This document shows positions 14,564 through 20,741 of a stretch of DNA of 20,741 bases, one piece after another. Source of the stretch: Rubrimonas sp036788415 (GTDB lineage Bacteria > Pseudomonadota > Alphaproteobacteria > Rhodobacterales > Rhodobacteraceae); contig NZ_DAIQNN010000060.1 of assembly GCF_036788415.1 (NCBI RefSeq), positions 1-20,741 on the forward strand, read 5' to 3'. The notes beneath the pieces are model-generated. The model worked only from the letters and a program-made list of their open reading frames with translations, made no database searches and was not told where the DNA came from. Both the position numbers and the translations under genes were made by a program. How positions within the stretch are numbered: position 1 is the first letter of the stretch; every line of letters begins with the position of its first letter.

Positions 14564-16366
14564 TCACCCTTTCCCGAGCAGCGCGAGAGCGTCGTCGATC
14601 ACCCGCGTCGCGTCGCCGACGCCGTCGGCCACCCGGTTGCGCCGCCGCCGCATCTCGGTCGCCAGCATCCATCGCTCTGGGCCGTCTTCGGCCTTGGCCA
14701 GCGCGGGCAGGTCGTAGAGGCACGGCAGCATCGTGCCCTGGGGCGTGTAGCCGTAGGGATCCTGTCCGTACGGGCCCTTCTCCTGGCTTTGCAGGGGCAC
14801 GAGGATGCGGCTGAGCCGCTTCATCGCCCCGTTGAGCAGCCGCGCGACGTCCTCGTCGCCCGCGCCGCGGGCGAAGCGGCCCGCCCAGTCTTCGGCCGCC
14901 GCATCGAGCCGTCCGGCCGCCGCGGCGAAGCCCTCGGCGCGCGCCAGAACGCCGTCGAGGCCGACCGCCGCGCCGGCCGGGGCGAGTTCGGCGAGGCGCG
15001 TCGTGATCTGCTCGGCCACCGGCGCGAACCGGAAGGGCAGCACGGGGGCCGTGCACAACTCCCAAAGCCAAGCCGCGTAGACCTTCAGGTGCAGCGCCAT
15101 CAGCGCCCAGTCGAGCTTGTCGAGCCGGTTCTCCAGCGAGTGGTGCCACCAGCCGAGCGTCGCGAGCGCCGTGTCCTTCAGCTCCTGCTCCGTGAAGGTC
15201 ATCTCGCCGTGAAACAGCGGGATGCCGATACCGTAGAAGGAGGAGTCGCCCGTCTTGCTCGCGCGTTTCCAGATCGTCGGCATCGCGCCGACGACGGCCT
15301 TCTCCACCCGGCTGTGGAACGCCTTCAGCTCGGCGTTGGAGGAGGTGGCCCAGCGGCTCGTTCCCAGGCAGGCGGGCTGGTCGATCTGCAGGTAGGCGAC
15401 CGCGTTGGCGCGCAGCCGGTCCCAGTAGGTGTCGGCAAACCATGTAGAGCCCGACATGGTGCCGGTCTCGTGCGCGGTCCAGAAGCCCAGCACGACGCCG
15501 CGGCGCAGTTCGCCCCGACGCGCGGCGAAGGCGCGGGCCAGTTCGATCATGCAGGCGTTGCCGGCGGCGTTGTCGGTCGCGGCCTCGCCCGGCCAGCTGT
15601 CCTGGTGGCCGCCGAGCAGCACGAAGTCCTCGGGCTCCGGGCTGTCCTGCGGCGCAGCGATCTCGCCGACGGTGATCTGGATCGGCCGCCACGGGTTCTC
15701 CACATGGGTCCGCAGCCAGACCTCGGCGCCGCCCTTCAGCGCCAGCTCCTTCAGCTCGAGGCCCGCGACCCGTGCGATGCCGATGCAGGGGATCTGCGGC
15801 ATCTCGTTGGCGAAGGTGTCCGGCGTCGGCACGCCCCACGCGGGCTTCACCGAACCGAAAGGGACCGCCTCGTTCTCCGGGTGCCCCCAGTTCATCATGA
15901 CGGCGCCGATTGCGCCCTTCATGGCCGCGATGCGCTGCTTCTCGTGGCGCGCGGGGGCGTAGGACAGCTCGGTCAGGATGATCTTCCCGCGAACGTCCTT
16001 GCCCTCGTAGTCCGGGAAAGCGCCAGAGCCGACATAGACCAGTTCGCCCCGCACCCCCTCCGGCCCGGTCAGCGTGCTGTGCCCGAGGGTGTTGGCGACG
16101 ATCTCCGTCCGGCGCGGGGTCTCCAGCCGGAAGTCCGCGTGTTCTGGAAAGCTCACGATCGCCGGCAGCTCGTGCAGGCGGGCGTCCGCGACGTCGGCCT
16201 GGACCAGCGCGTCGCGCGCGTACTCGGCCATCCGCCGGCCGTTCTCGGAGCCCGCGGCGCGATGCGGAATTTCGCGCACGATCCGCTCGACATGGGCGCG
16301 GACACGGTCGGCGGAGACATCTCCCACCACACCCGTCGATGCCCGCTCACTCAGATCGCCCGGCAT
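14564..16366 (-). CDS. M28-family metallopeptidase with PA domain
   Basis: 600 residues from the ATG at 16366, preceded by gaagagaga; no signal peptide, so probably cytoplasmic. A protease-associated-like insert (about 105-220, GELVYVGSGAFPDYEGKDVRGKI) precedes the catalytic domain. The co-catalytic zinc ligands of M28 can be placed as His254 (GGHQDSW), Asp265 (ATDNAAGN), Glu300, Asp329 (IDQPACLG) and His386 (IPLFHGE), with Asp256 as the helper Asp. The overall layout resembles glutamate-carboxypeptidase-II-like enzymes. Where these have an adjacent Glu-Glu (base plus ligand), this protein reads TAHETG, so the position of the general base is His299; this may be a subfamily trait. First gene of the minus-strand operon, and likely to hydrolyse the compound brought in by the transporter. 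Confidence 0.85.
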   Translation of the reverse strand: MPGDLSERASTGVVGDVSADRVRAHVERIVREIPHRAAGSENGRRMAEYARDALVQADVADARLHELPAIVSFPEHADFRLETPRRTEIVANTLGHSTLTGPEGVRGELVYVGSGAFPDYEGKDVRGKIILTELSYAPARHEKQRIAAMKGAIGAVMMNWGHPENEAVPFGSVKPAWGVPTPDTFANEMPQIPCIGIARVAGLELKELALKGGAEVWLRTHVENPWRPIQITVGEIAAPQDSPEPEDFVLLGGHQDSWPGEAATDNAAGNACMIELARAFAARRGELRRGVVLGFWTAHETGTMSGSTWFADTYWDRLRANAVAYLQIDQPACLGTSRWATSSNAELKAFHSRVEKAVVGAMPTIWKRASKTGDSSFYGIGIPLFHGEMTFTEQELKDTALATLGWWHHSLENRLDKLDWALMALHLKVYAAWLWELCTAPVLPFRFAPVAEQITTRLAELAPAGAAVGLDGVLARAEGFAAAAGRLDAAAEDWAGRFARGAGDEDVARLLNGAMKRLSRILVPLQSQEKGPYGQDPYGYTPQGTMLPCLYDLPALAKAEDGPERWMLATEMRRRRNRVADGVGDATRVIDDALALLGKG

Positions 16367-16380
16367 GCTCTCTCTTCCGT

Positions 16381-16391
16381 TTGTATGACAG
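16381..16391. promoter_or_regulatory. Candidate GntR/FadR-type operator
   Basis: TTGTATGACAG fits the FadR-subfamily operator pattern TnGTnnnACnA at every fixed position except the last. It lies in the 141-bp gap between the two divergent operons, 15 bases before the M28 start, where binding would block that operon's promoter or leader. A GntR/FCD regulator is the third gene of the opposite operon. I see no convincing -35/-10 pair here for either direction. Confidence 0.5.
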
Positions 16392-16507
16392 TATGCTAAA
16401 AAACATGACGCAGCGGGCGCGGGATCACAACCCCAAAGATCGCCAGACAAGCGATGGGGCGTTCACATGCGGAGTTCCGCCTGCACAATAGACAGAGGAT
16501 AAGGCCG

Positions 16508-17674
16508 ATGACGAAAAGCCATGCGGCGCTGGACTGGCTGGCCGGGCAGGGCGGCGCGATGGAGACGTTGCTCGCCGAGGTGGTCGACATCGACAGCGGC
16601 TCGCGCGATTCCGCCGGCGTGGACACGGTGCGGGAGCGCTTCGAGCGCTTTTTCGCGGAGCACGACATCGCCGCCGATCTTGCCCCGACCGATGGCGGCG
16701 CCTGCCTCGCGGCGCGGACGGGGCCAGCGTCGAACGGGGGCCACGTCCTGCTGCTTGGCCACATGGACACCGTGTTTCCCGCCGGCGAGGCCGCGCGTCG
16801 ACCGTTCACGGTGGAGCGGCGGGACGGCCGCCGCATCGGCCGCGGGCCCGGCTGCGCCGACATGAAGGCGGGCCTCGTGATGAACGCCTTCATCCTGGCC
16901 GCCTTCCGCGCCGCCGGCGGCGCGCCGCTTCCGCTGGTAGCGCTCTACACCCGAGACGAGGAGATCGGCTCGCCCAGCGGGCGCGCCGTGATCGAGACGA
17001 TGGCGGACGGCGCCCGGGCCTGCTTCAACGCCGAGCCGGGGCGCAAGAGCGGCAACGTGGTCAAGGCGCGGCGCGGCGGGACGTTCTACCGCGCGACGGT
17101 CACCGGCCGCGCGGCGCACGCCGGCGGCGCCCCGCAGGACGGCCGCAGCGCGATCGAGGAGATGGCGCGCAAGATCCTCGCGTGGCACGCCCTCAGCAGT
17201 GAGAATCCCGACATAACCGTCAGCGTCGGCATCGTTTCGGGCGGGCTGGCGGTCAATATGGTGGCGCCGTCGTGCGAGGCGCAGATCGACCTGCGCTTCG
17301 GCGACGTGGCCACGGGCGAGCGGCTGGACGCCGAGATCCGTGCCATCGCCGAGGCCTGCGCCCGCGACGGCCTGAGCGGCGCGGTCGAGCGCATGGGCGG
17401 CTTCCTGCCGGTCGCCGACGAGCCGCGGACGCAGACGCTGGTGAACCGCTATCTCTCGGCGTCCCGCGACCTCGGCCACGACACGCGGGCGGAGGCGACG
17501 CGCTCCTGCGCAGATTCAGGCTTTACAGCCAGCCTCGGCGTACCCACGGTCTGCGGCGCCGGCCCGGTCGGTGGCGACGCCCACAGCCCGGAGGAATACG
17601 TGGACCTCGACAGCTTCGTGCCGCGCGCTCAGGCGGTCGCGCTTACGATCCTGCGGCTGGCGGAGCGCGGCTGA
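16508..17674 (+). CDS. M20-family metallohydrolase, carboxypeptidase G2-like
   Basis: 388 residues from the ATG at 16508, behind aggataagg; an in-frame upstream ATG at 16454 lacks a ribosome site. All M20 metal and catalytic residues are in place: His85 and Asp87 (LLGHMDTVFP), bridging Asp118 (CADMKAG), Glu151/Glu152 (TRDEEIGS), Glu176 (NAEPGR), the dimer-domain His204 (RAAHAGGAPQDGRSA) and His359 (GDAHSPEEY). The RAAHAG...DGRSAI dimerisation region and the overall length match the glutamate carboxypeptidase/CPG2 group, which removes C-terminal Glu or hydrolyses N-acyl and N-carbamoyl-like amides. No signal peptide, so cytoplasmic. First gene of the plus-strand operon; it shares a base with the next gene (TGATG). 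The substrate is unknown, but it is the second hydrolase of the locus. Confidence 0.9.
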   Translation: MTKSHAALDWLAGQGGAMETLLAEVVDIDSGSRDSAGVDTVRERFERFFAEHDIAADLAPTDGGACLAARTGPASNGGHVLLLGHMDTVFPAGEAARRPFTVERRDGRRIGRGPGCADMKAGLVMNAFILAAFRAAGGAPLPLVALYTRDEEIGSPSGRAVIETMADGARACFNAEPGRKSGNVVKARRGGTFYRATVTGRAAHAGGAPQDGRSAIEEMARKILAWHALSSENPDITVSVGIVSGGLAVNMVAPSCEAQIDLRFGDVATGERLDAEIRAIAEACARDGLSGAVERMGGFLPVADEPRTQTLVNRYLSASRDLGHDTRAEATRSCADSGFTASLGVPTVCGAGPVGGDAHSPEEYVDLDSFVPRAQAVALTILRLAERG

Positions 17675-18660
17675 TGCGCGTCGTGCGCTACCATCACCAC
17701 GGCCCGGCCCGCGACGTGCTGCGCCTCCTCGACGCGCCCGAGCCTGAGCCGGGGCCGGGAGAAGTGCGCGTCGCCGTACGCGCCTCCGGCGTGAACCCCC
17801 ACGACGTCAAGAAGCGCTCGGGATGGCTGGGCGGAGAACTCCCCCCGGCCGGCGTGACCCCCCACAGCGACGGCGCCGGCGTGATCGACGCAGTCGGGCC
17901 GGGCGTGGCGGAGGCGCGCATCGGCCAGCGCGTCTACGTGCTGCGCGCGCCGGTCCATCGCGGGACGGCGGCGGAGAAGGTTGTGATCGGCGCCGATTGG
18001 GCGCTGCCGCTGCCTGAGGATTTCAGCTTCGCCGAAGGCGCCTCGCTCGGCGTTCCCGCCTTCACCGCGTGGCTCGCCGCGCTGGCCGACGGCCCGGTGA
18101 CAGGGCGGACAGTACTTGTGCAGGGCGGCGGCGGCTGCGTCGGGCGCGTCTGCGTCGAACTCGCGGCGTGGAGCGGCGCGCGCGTGATCGCGACCGCAGG
18201 CTCCGAAGCCGGGCGAGCCGCCGCCGCGGCGCGGGGCGCCGACCTTGTGCTGGACCGCAACCGCGACGACGTGGCGGCGGCGGTGCTGGACGCGACGGGC
18301 GGTCGCGGGGCAGACCGGATAATCGAAGTGGACTTCGCGGCGAACCAGGCGACGGATGTCGCGGCCCTGGCCGATCACGGGGTCGTCGCGTCGTATTCCT
18401 CCACCTCGGACAAGCGCCCCGTGCTCGACTACTACGGCTTTGCTCTGAAGGGCGCGAGCGTGCGTTTCATCCAGGGGGCGAAGTTGACGCCCGCCCAGCG
18501 CGACGCGGCGGCGCTGGTCGTCGGCGCTCTTGCCGCGCGCGGCCGCCTGCGCCCGGACGTGCCGGCGCGCTTTCCCCTCGCGGAAATCGCGGCGGCCCAC
18601 GAGGCTGTCGAGGCGGGCGCCTCCGGCAACGTCGTCGTGCTGATCGGGGATGACGCATGA
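17674..18660 (+). CDS. MDR-family NADPH:quinone oxidoreductase-like protein
   Basis: 328 residues from the ATG at 17674, which overlaps the M20 stop. It has a GroES-like N-terminal domain (VRVAVRASGVNPHDVKKRSG, then THSDGAGVIDAVGPGV in slightly altered form) and a Rossmann domain with VLVQGGGGCVGRVCVELA (about 148-165), where the usual GxGxxG region is Gly-rich. It ends with a region typical of zeta-crystallin-like reductases (FPLAEIAAAHEAVEAGASGNVVV). The zinc-binding Cys residues of alcohol dehydrogenases are missing, so it belongs to the quinone-reductase branch that reduces quinones or activated double bonds with NAD(P)H. It ends in a 4-base ATGA overlap with the regulator gene. It may act on an unsaturated or carbonyl product of the pathway. 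Confidence 0.88.
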   Translation: MRVVRYHHHGPARDVLRLLDAPEPEPGPGEVRVAVRASGVNPHDVKKRSGWLGGELPPAGVTPHSDGAGVIDAVGPGVAEARIGQRVYVLRAPVHRGTAAEKVVIGADWALPLPEDFSFAEGASLGVPAFTAWLAALADGPVTGRTVLVQGGGGCVGRVCVELAAWSGARVIATAGSEAGRAAAAARGADLVLDRNRDDVAAAVLDATGGRGADRIIEVDFAANQATDVAALADHGVVASYSSTSDKRPVLDYYGFALKGASVRFIQGAKLTPAQRDAAALVVGALAARGRLRPDVPARFPLAEIAAAHEAVEAGASGNVVVLIGDDA

Positions 18661-19388
18661 CCGCCGGCTTCTCCGGGCTCGACGGCGACCGTGCGGGGCC
18701 GGCGGGATCGCTGTCCGGGGCGCTCAAGCCGCCGGCGACGCCACCGCTGATGCGCGAACAGGCGTTCGAGACGGTGAAGGACGCGATCATCTCCGGCCGC
18801 ATCCCACCAGGCGCGCGCCTGATCGAGCGGGAGATGTGCGCCGCGCTCGGCGTCAGCCGAACCATCGTCCGCGAGGTCGTGCGGCGGCTGGAAGCGGAGC
18901 GTCTCGTCCAGGTCGCGGCCCATCGCGGCCCCCGCGTGGCGGTGCTCAGCGCGAAGACGGCCCGCGAGATCTACGATCTGCGCTCCGAACTGGAATCGCT
19001 GCTCGTGCGCGACTTCGTCGTGAGGGCGGACGACGCCGCGGTGCGCGCCATGCGCGACCTGCACCGTGAGATCGCCGACGGGGCCGCGCGCGACGACGTC
19101 GAGGCCCTGGTCGTCATCATGCGCCGCTTCTACCGAGTGCTGACCGCCGGCGCCGGCAACGGCACCGTCGCCGACATCCTTGAGACGCTTCATGCGCGGA
19201 TCAGTCGCCTGCGCGTGCTCTCGATGTCGGAGCCGGGCCGCGCGCTGCGCAGCGTCGGAGAGATCGGAGCGATCGTCGCCGCCATTGAGCGTCGCGACGC
19301 GGCGGCCGCCGAGGCCGCCACTCGCGCCTATGTCGGCGCTGCACGGGAATCCGCGCTCCGACGGATCACTGGAGCGCCGGCGAGCTAA
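18657..19388 (+). CDS. GntR-family regulator with FCD domain lacking the metal site
   Basis: 243 residues. A loose N-terminal tail of about 30 residues precedes the winged helix (about 33-100): FETVKDAIISGRIPPGARLIEREM, then LGVSRTIVREVVRRLEAERLV and the wing HRGPRVAVL. The FCD effector domain follows (about 105-235; REIYDLRSELESLLV, then GNGTVADILETLHARISRLR). FCD proteins usually bind a metal with an Asp and three His residues. Here the first site reads IMRRFYRVL instead of the usual D-x-x-F-H, the second reads GEIGAIVAAI instead of EHRAI, and the third reads TRAYV instead of xxxHL. The ligands therefore seem replaced by Tyr, Ile and Tyr. It overlaps the MDR gene by four bases and probably controls both divergent operons through the site at 16381. 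Confidence 0.9.
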   Translation: MTAGFSGLDGDRAGPAGSLSGALKPPATPPLMREQAFETVKDAIISGRIPPGARLIEREMCAALGVSRTIVREVVRRLEAERLVQVAAHRGPRVAVLSAKTAREIYDLRSELESLLVRDFVVRADDAAVRAMRDLHREIADGAARDDVEALVVIMRRFYRVLTAGAGNGTVADILETLHARISRLRVLSMSEPGRALRSVGEIGAIVAAIERRDAAAAEAATRAYVGAARESALRRITGAPAS

Positions 19389-19518
19389 AAGGCGGAGACG
19401 GGGGCGCTTGACGAGGACACCTCTTCTGGCAATTGGCGGACACCATGCGTCGATAGACATAGCGGCTCTGCTTCGAGAATCGATTCATCCGTTTTTCCCT
19501 TCCCAAGGTGGGCTCATT

Positions 19519-19602
19519 GTGGATAGGCGCGATGGCGGAACCCATCTCGGCAAAGAAATACCAAACGCTCGTAACGCTAATCGGCGTCGACCCCACGGCG
19601 AT
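19519..19602 (+). repeat. Dispersed repeat, copy B (decayed coding-like sequence)
   Basis: Gapless 84-base match to 4794-4877 (about 73% by hand count). In this copy the frame is open and reads WIGAMAEPISAKKYQTLVTL and then IGVDPTAI. It lies next to the left direct repeat flanking the toxin-antitoxin genes. Its origin is unknown. Confidence 0.55.
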
Positions 19603-19606
19603 CGAC

Positions 19607-19666
19607 AGCTCCCGGTTCCGGCCAGTCGCGGGACGGAGGGCCGGGGGCGGTAGGCTACCGTTCGCG
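19607..19666 (+). repeat. Direct repeat left of the toxin-antitoxin pair
   Basis: 60 bases starting agctcccggttccggcc, aligning without gaps to 20378-20437 (about 45 identities by hand count). The two copies bracket the antitoxin and toxin genes. Confidence 0.6.
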
Positions 19667-19684
19667 AGGAGCTTTTCGACGCTG

Positions 19685-19713
19685 TTGCGCCGGGCGCAGG
19701 AAGTGACTACATT
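19685..19713 (+). promoter_or_regulatory. Candidate promoter of the toxin-antitoxin operon
   Basis: TTGCGC (19685-19690) and TACATT (19708-19713) are spaced by 17 bases and lie 22 bases before the antitoxin start. They fit a sigma-70-type promoter reasonably well. Confidence 0.45.
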
Positions 19714-19719
19714 TCATCG

Positions 19720-19731
19720 CTGTGGTCACAG
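19720..19731. promoter_or_regulatory. Candidate antitoxin operator
   Basis: CTGTGGTCACAG is an inverted repeat (CTGTG and CACAG around two bases) between the candidate -10 box and the antitoxin ATG. This is where antitoxins of this type bind to repress their own operon. The role is inferred from position and symmetry. Confidence 0.4.
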
Positions 19732-19735
19732 TCGT

Positions 19736-19993
19736 ATGAGGCCCGCCTTGCTAGAGCGGTACACCCTTCGGGATGCGAAGGCGCGTCTCTCAGAGATCCT
19801 TGATCGCGCCGCTCAAGGCGGTGAGGTCGAGATCGTTCGCCACGGATCAAAGCCAGGTCGTTTCCGAATTCTTGCGGTCGAAGCCAAGGACGCTGTGCGC
19901 AGGCCCGGTTCTCTCAAGGGTCGGATCACCATCGGCGAGGACTTCGACGACGAGGACGTCTCGCTCACCGCAGCGTTCGAGGGCCGTGCTTGA
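19736..19993 (+). CDS. Phd/YefM-type antitoxin
   Basis: 85 residues from the ATG at 19736. The N-terminal half (YTLRDAKARLSEILDRAAQGGEVEIVRHG, residues 9-37) is the Phd/YefM DNA-binding fold, with the expected small helices followed by a strand. The C-terminal half (GRITIGEDFDDEDVSLTAAFEG) is the acidic, flexible toxin-neutralising tail, which ends in a form usual for partners of VapC-like PIN toxins. The toxin gene begins inside its stop codon. A promoter and a small palindrome lie directly upstream. It should neutralise the toxin and repress the operon. Confidence 0.88.
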   Translation: MRPALLERYTLRDAKARLSEILDRAAQGGEVEIVRHGSKPGRFRILAVEAKDAVRRPGSLKGRITIGEDFDDEDVSLTAAFEGRA

Positions 19994-20379
19994 CCGACGC
20001 GCTTATCGACACTCAGGCCTTGCTTTGGTGGCTGACAGATGACCAGCGGTTGGGCGTGGCGGCCCGGCACATCATGGCGACACGCCCATTATCGGTCAGC
20101 GTCGGCTCTCTCTGGGAAATCGCGATCAAGGCTCAGATCGGAAAGCTCGACGCAGACGTGACAGAGGTGGCGCGGGCCGTCGACGCGCAAGGCATGAAGC
20201 GACTGATGATCAGCGACACCCATCTTGCAGCCTATCAGGCGCTGCCACGACGTTCGGATCACGGCGACCCGTTCGATCGGCTACTTGTCAGCCAAGCGCA
20301 AGTCGAAGGCATTCCGATCTTGACCTCCGACTCCAAGCTGGCGCCCTACGGCGTCTCGACAATCGACGCCCTGCAATAA
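19990..20379 (+). CDS. vapC: PIN-domain toxin, VapC family
   Basis: 129 residues. The start is a TTG at 19990 overlapping the antitoxin stop (TTGA), which fits low, coupled toxin translation. The PIN-domain acidic residues that hold Mg are present: Asp7 (LIDTQALLWWL), Glu43 (LWEIAIKAQIGKL), Asp93 and Asp96 (HGDPFDRLL) and Asp114 (LTSDSKL). The DTQALLWWLTDD opening places it in the Sll0205-like branch of VapC toxins, which are RNases that cut tRNA or rRNA. The pair lies between 60-bp direct repeats, beside IS debris, as expected for a mobile accessory module. Confidence 0.92.
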   Translation: MTDALIDTQALLWWLTDDQRLGVAARHIMATRPLSVSVGSLWEIAIKAQIGKLDADVTEVARAVDAQGMKRLMISDTHLAAYQALPRRSDHGDPFDRLLVSQAQVEGIPILTSDSKLAPYGVSTIDALQ

Positions 20380-20437
20380 CTCCCGTTTCCGGCCGGTCGC
20401 GGATTCGATGGCTGGAGTCGATAGGTTGCCATTCGCG
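20378..20437 (+). repeat. Direct repeat right of the toxin-antitoxin pair
   Basis: 60 bases starting aactcccgtttccggcc, overlapping the last two bases of the toxin stop codon and matching 19607-19666. The subsegment gccggtcgcg...ttcgatg is also echoed near 4922-4937. Confidence 0.6.
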
Positions 20438-20504
20438 GTGTGTGCTGAGACTGCCGGCGCAGGCTCCCGTCTGCGGTCATCAGGCGGCCCAGTCGCGGGG
20501 ACTT

Positions 20505-20690
20505 TAGGGTCAGGACCCATTAATTGGCTTGCCACGGTCTCGCCGGTTTGATTCAAGCTCCCGGTGTGACGGGGGCGAGATGAGCAACCTTTTCTGGCTG
20601 ACGGAAGCGCAGATGACGCGTCTGCGGCCGTACTTTCCGAAGAGCCATGGCAGACCGCGCGTCGACGACCGGCGCGTGCTCAGCGGCAGA
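20505..20690 (+). mobile_element. IS5-family element, 5' end only
   Basis: The region upstream of the transposase start (gggtcaggacccattaat at about 20509-20526) looks like the terminal repeat of an IS5-type element, but the other end is not in the window, so this is not proven. Transposase similarity stops at about 20687, after which unrelated sequence continues to the edge. Confidence 0.5.
20580..20687 (+). pseudogene. IS5-family transposase, N-terminal fragment
   Basis: From the ATG at 20580, behind gggggcgag, the protein reads MSNLFWLTEAQMTRLRPYFP and then KSHGRPRVDDRRVLSG. This is the conserved opening (DUF4096-like domain) of IS5-family transposases. The next residues, RSCPTAWCS and a stop, do not belong to the family, whose proteins usually continue with GIIFVxRNGxRWRD. 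Only about 36 of some 250 residues remain, so the element is dead. Confidence 0.75.
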
Positions 20691-20741
20691 TCGTGTCCCA
20701 CGGCGTGGTGTAGCTGACGGTGGCCAGCGTGATCTCCGGCG
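20688..20741. other. Right edge, unassigned
   Basis: On the minus strand an open stretch reads PEITLATVSYTTPWDTI and meets a stop at the IS5 fragment. This looks like the end of a host gene cut by the IS, but it is too short to identify. Confidence 0.2.

Larger units (their letters stand above)
19389..19735. other. Intergenic region between the GntR gene and the toxin-antitoxin pair
   Basis: No gene is supported in these 347 bases. They hold repeat copy B (19519-19602), the left direct repeat of the toxin-antitoxin unit (19607-19666) and the antitoxin promoter region. The open frame running in from 19508 is the decayed repeat read in phase with the antitoxin, not a true N-terminal extension. 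Confidence 0.6.

Noticed and set aside
14789..16399. Plus-strand open frame of 536 codons opposite the M28 peptidase gene
   Set aside because: Antisense to a gene with intact zinc ligands; low-complexity translation and no ribosome site.
16367..16507. Sigma-70 promoters for the two divergent operons
   Set aside because: TATGCT and CATACT look like -10 boxes, but neither has a credible -35 box at 16-18 bases.
19508..19735. N-terminal extension of the antitoxin to 161 residues
   Set aside because: The extension is made of repeat copy B and the left direct repeat. Antitoxins of this family are about 80-90 residues, and a promoter and operator-like site sit just before the ATG at 19736.
1..20741. 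CRISPR array, tRNA or rRNA genes, riboswitch
   Set aside because: No regularly spaced short repeats, no cloverleaf-like segments with CCA-adjacent acceptor stems and no conserved rRNA stretches were noticed while reading both strands.

Overview
The window is a GC-rich, densely coding stretch of bacterial chromosome or large replicon. Codon use, the transporter and transposase types, and the IS630/IS5/Tn3-like remnants best fit an alphaproteobacterium (Rhodobacterales/Rhizobiales-like); this is inferred from gene types, not from a marker gene.

Layout, left to right. (1) 1-1943: a scar of mobile DNA. A 3' fragment of a phosphotriesterase-family gene abuts a complete but decayed 1522-bp insertion sequence (274-1795) with 25-bp terminal inverted repeats and a 9-bp target duplication. 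Next to it is a 140-bp MITE-like element with 27-bp inverted ends. (2) 1941-4617: a divergent redox pair, a ferric-reductase-like membrane flavohemoprotein (minus) and an exported pentaheme c-type cytochrome with two EF-hand-like loops (plus). They are separated by a 136-bp gap holding a nested palindrome. (3) 4618-8312: mobile and decayed DNA. It holds a diverged repeat, a DUF2459 gene cut by a Tn3-family transposon, the 5'-truncated Tn3 transposase, and a 5'-truncated IS630 transposase fused to it head to head. The IS630 gene itself carries a palindromic in-frame insertion.

(4) 8313-19388: the best-preserved and most interesting part, a divergent catabolic/uptake locus. The minus-strand operon encodes, in order, an M28 metallopeptidase, an Asp/Glu-hydantoin-type racemase, a family-5 substrate-binding protein, two permeases and two ATPases (a full Dpp/Opp-type importer). 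The plus-strand operon encodes a CPG2-like M20 metallohydrolase, a zeta-crystallin-like MDR oxidoreductase and a GntR/FCD regulator. Nearly all junctions overlap by 1-4 bases. The 141-bp divergent gap holds a near-consensus FadR-type operator. Taken together this looks like uptake of a peptide-like or N-acylated amino acid compound, its hydrolysis by two metallohydrolases, racemisation of a product, and control by a local regulator. The substrate is not evident.

(5) 19389-20741: an accessory tail with a Phd/YefM-VapC toxin-antitoxin pair lying between two 60-bp direct repeats, then a short 5' fragment of an IS5-family transposase and an unassigned right edge.
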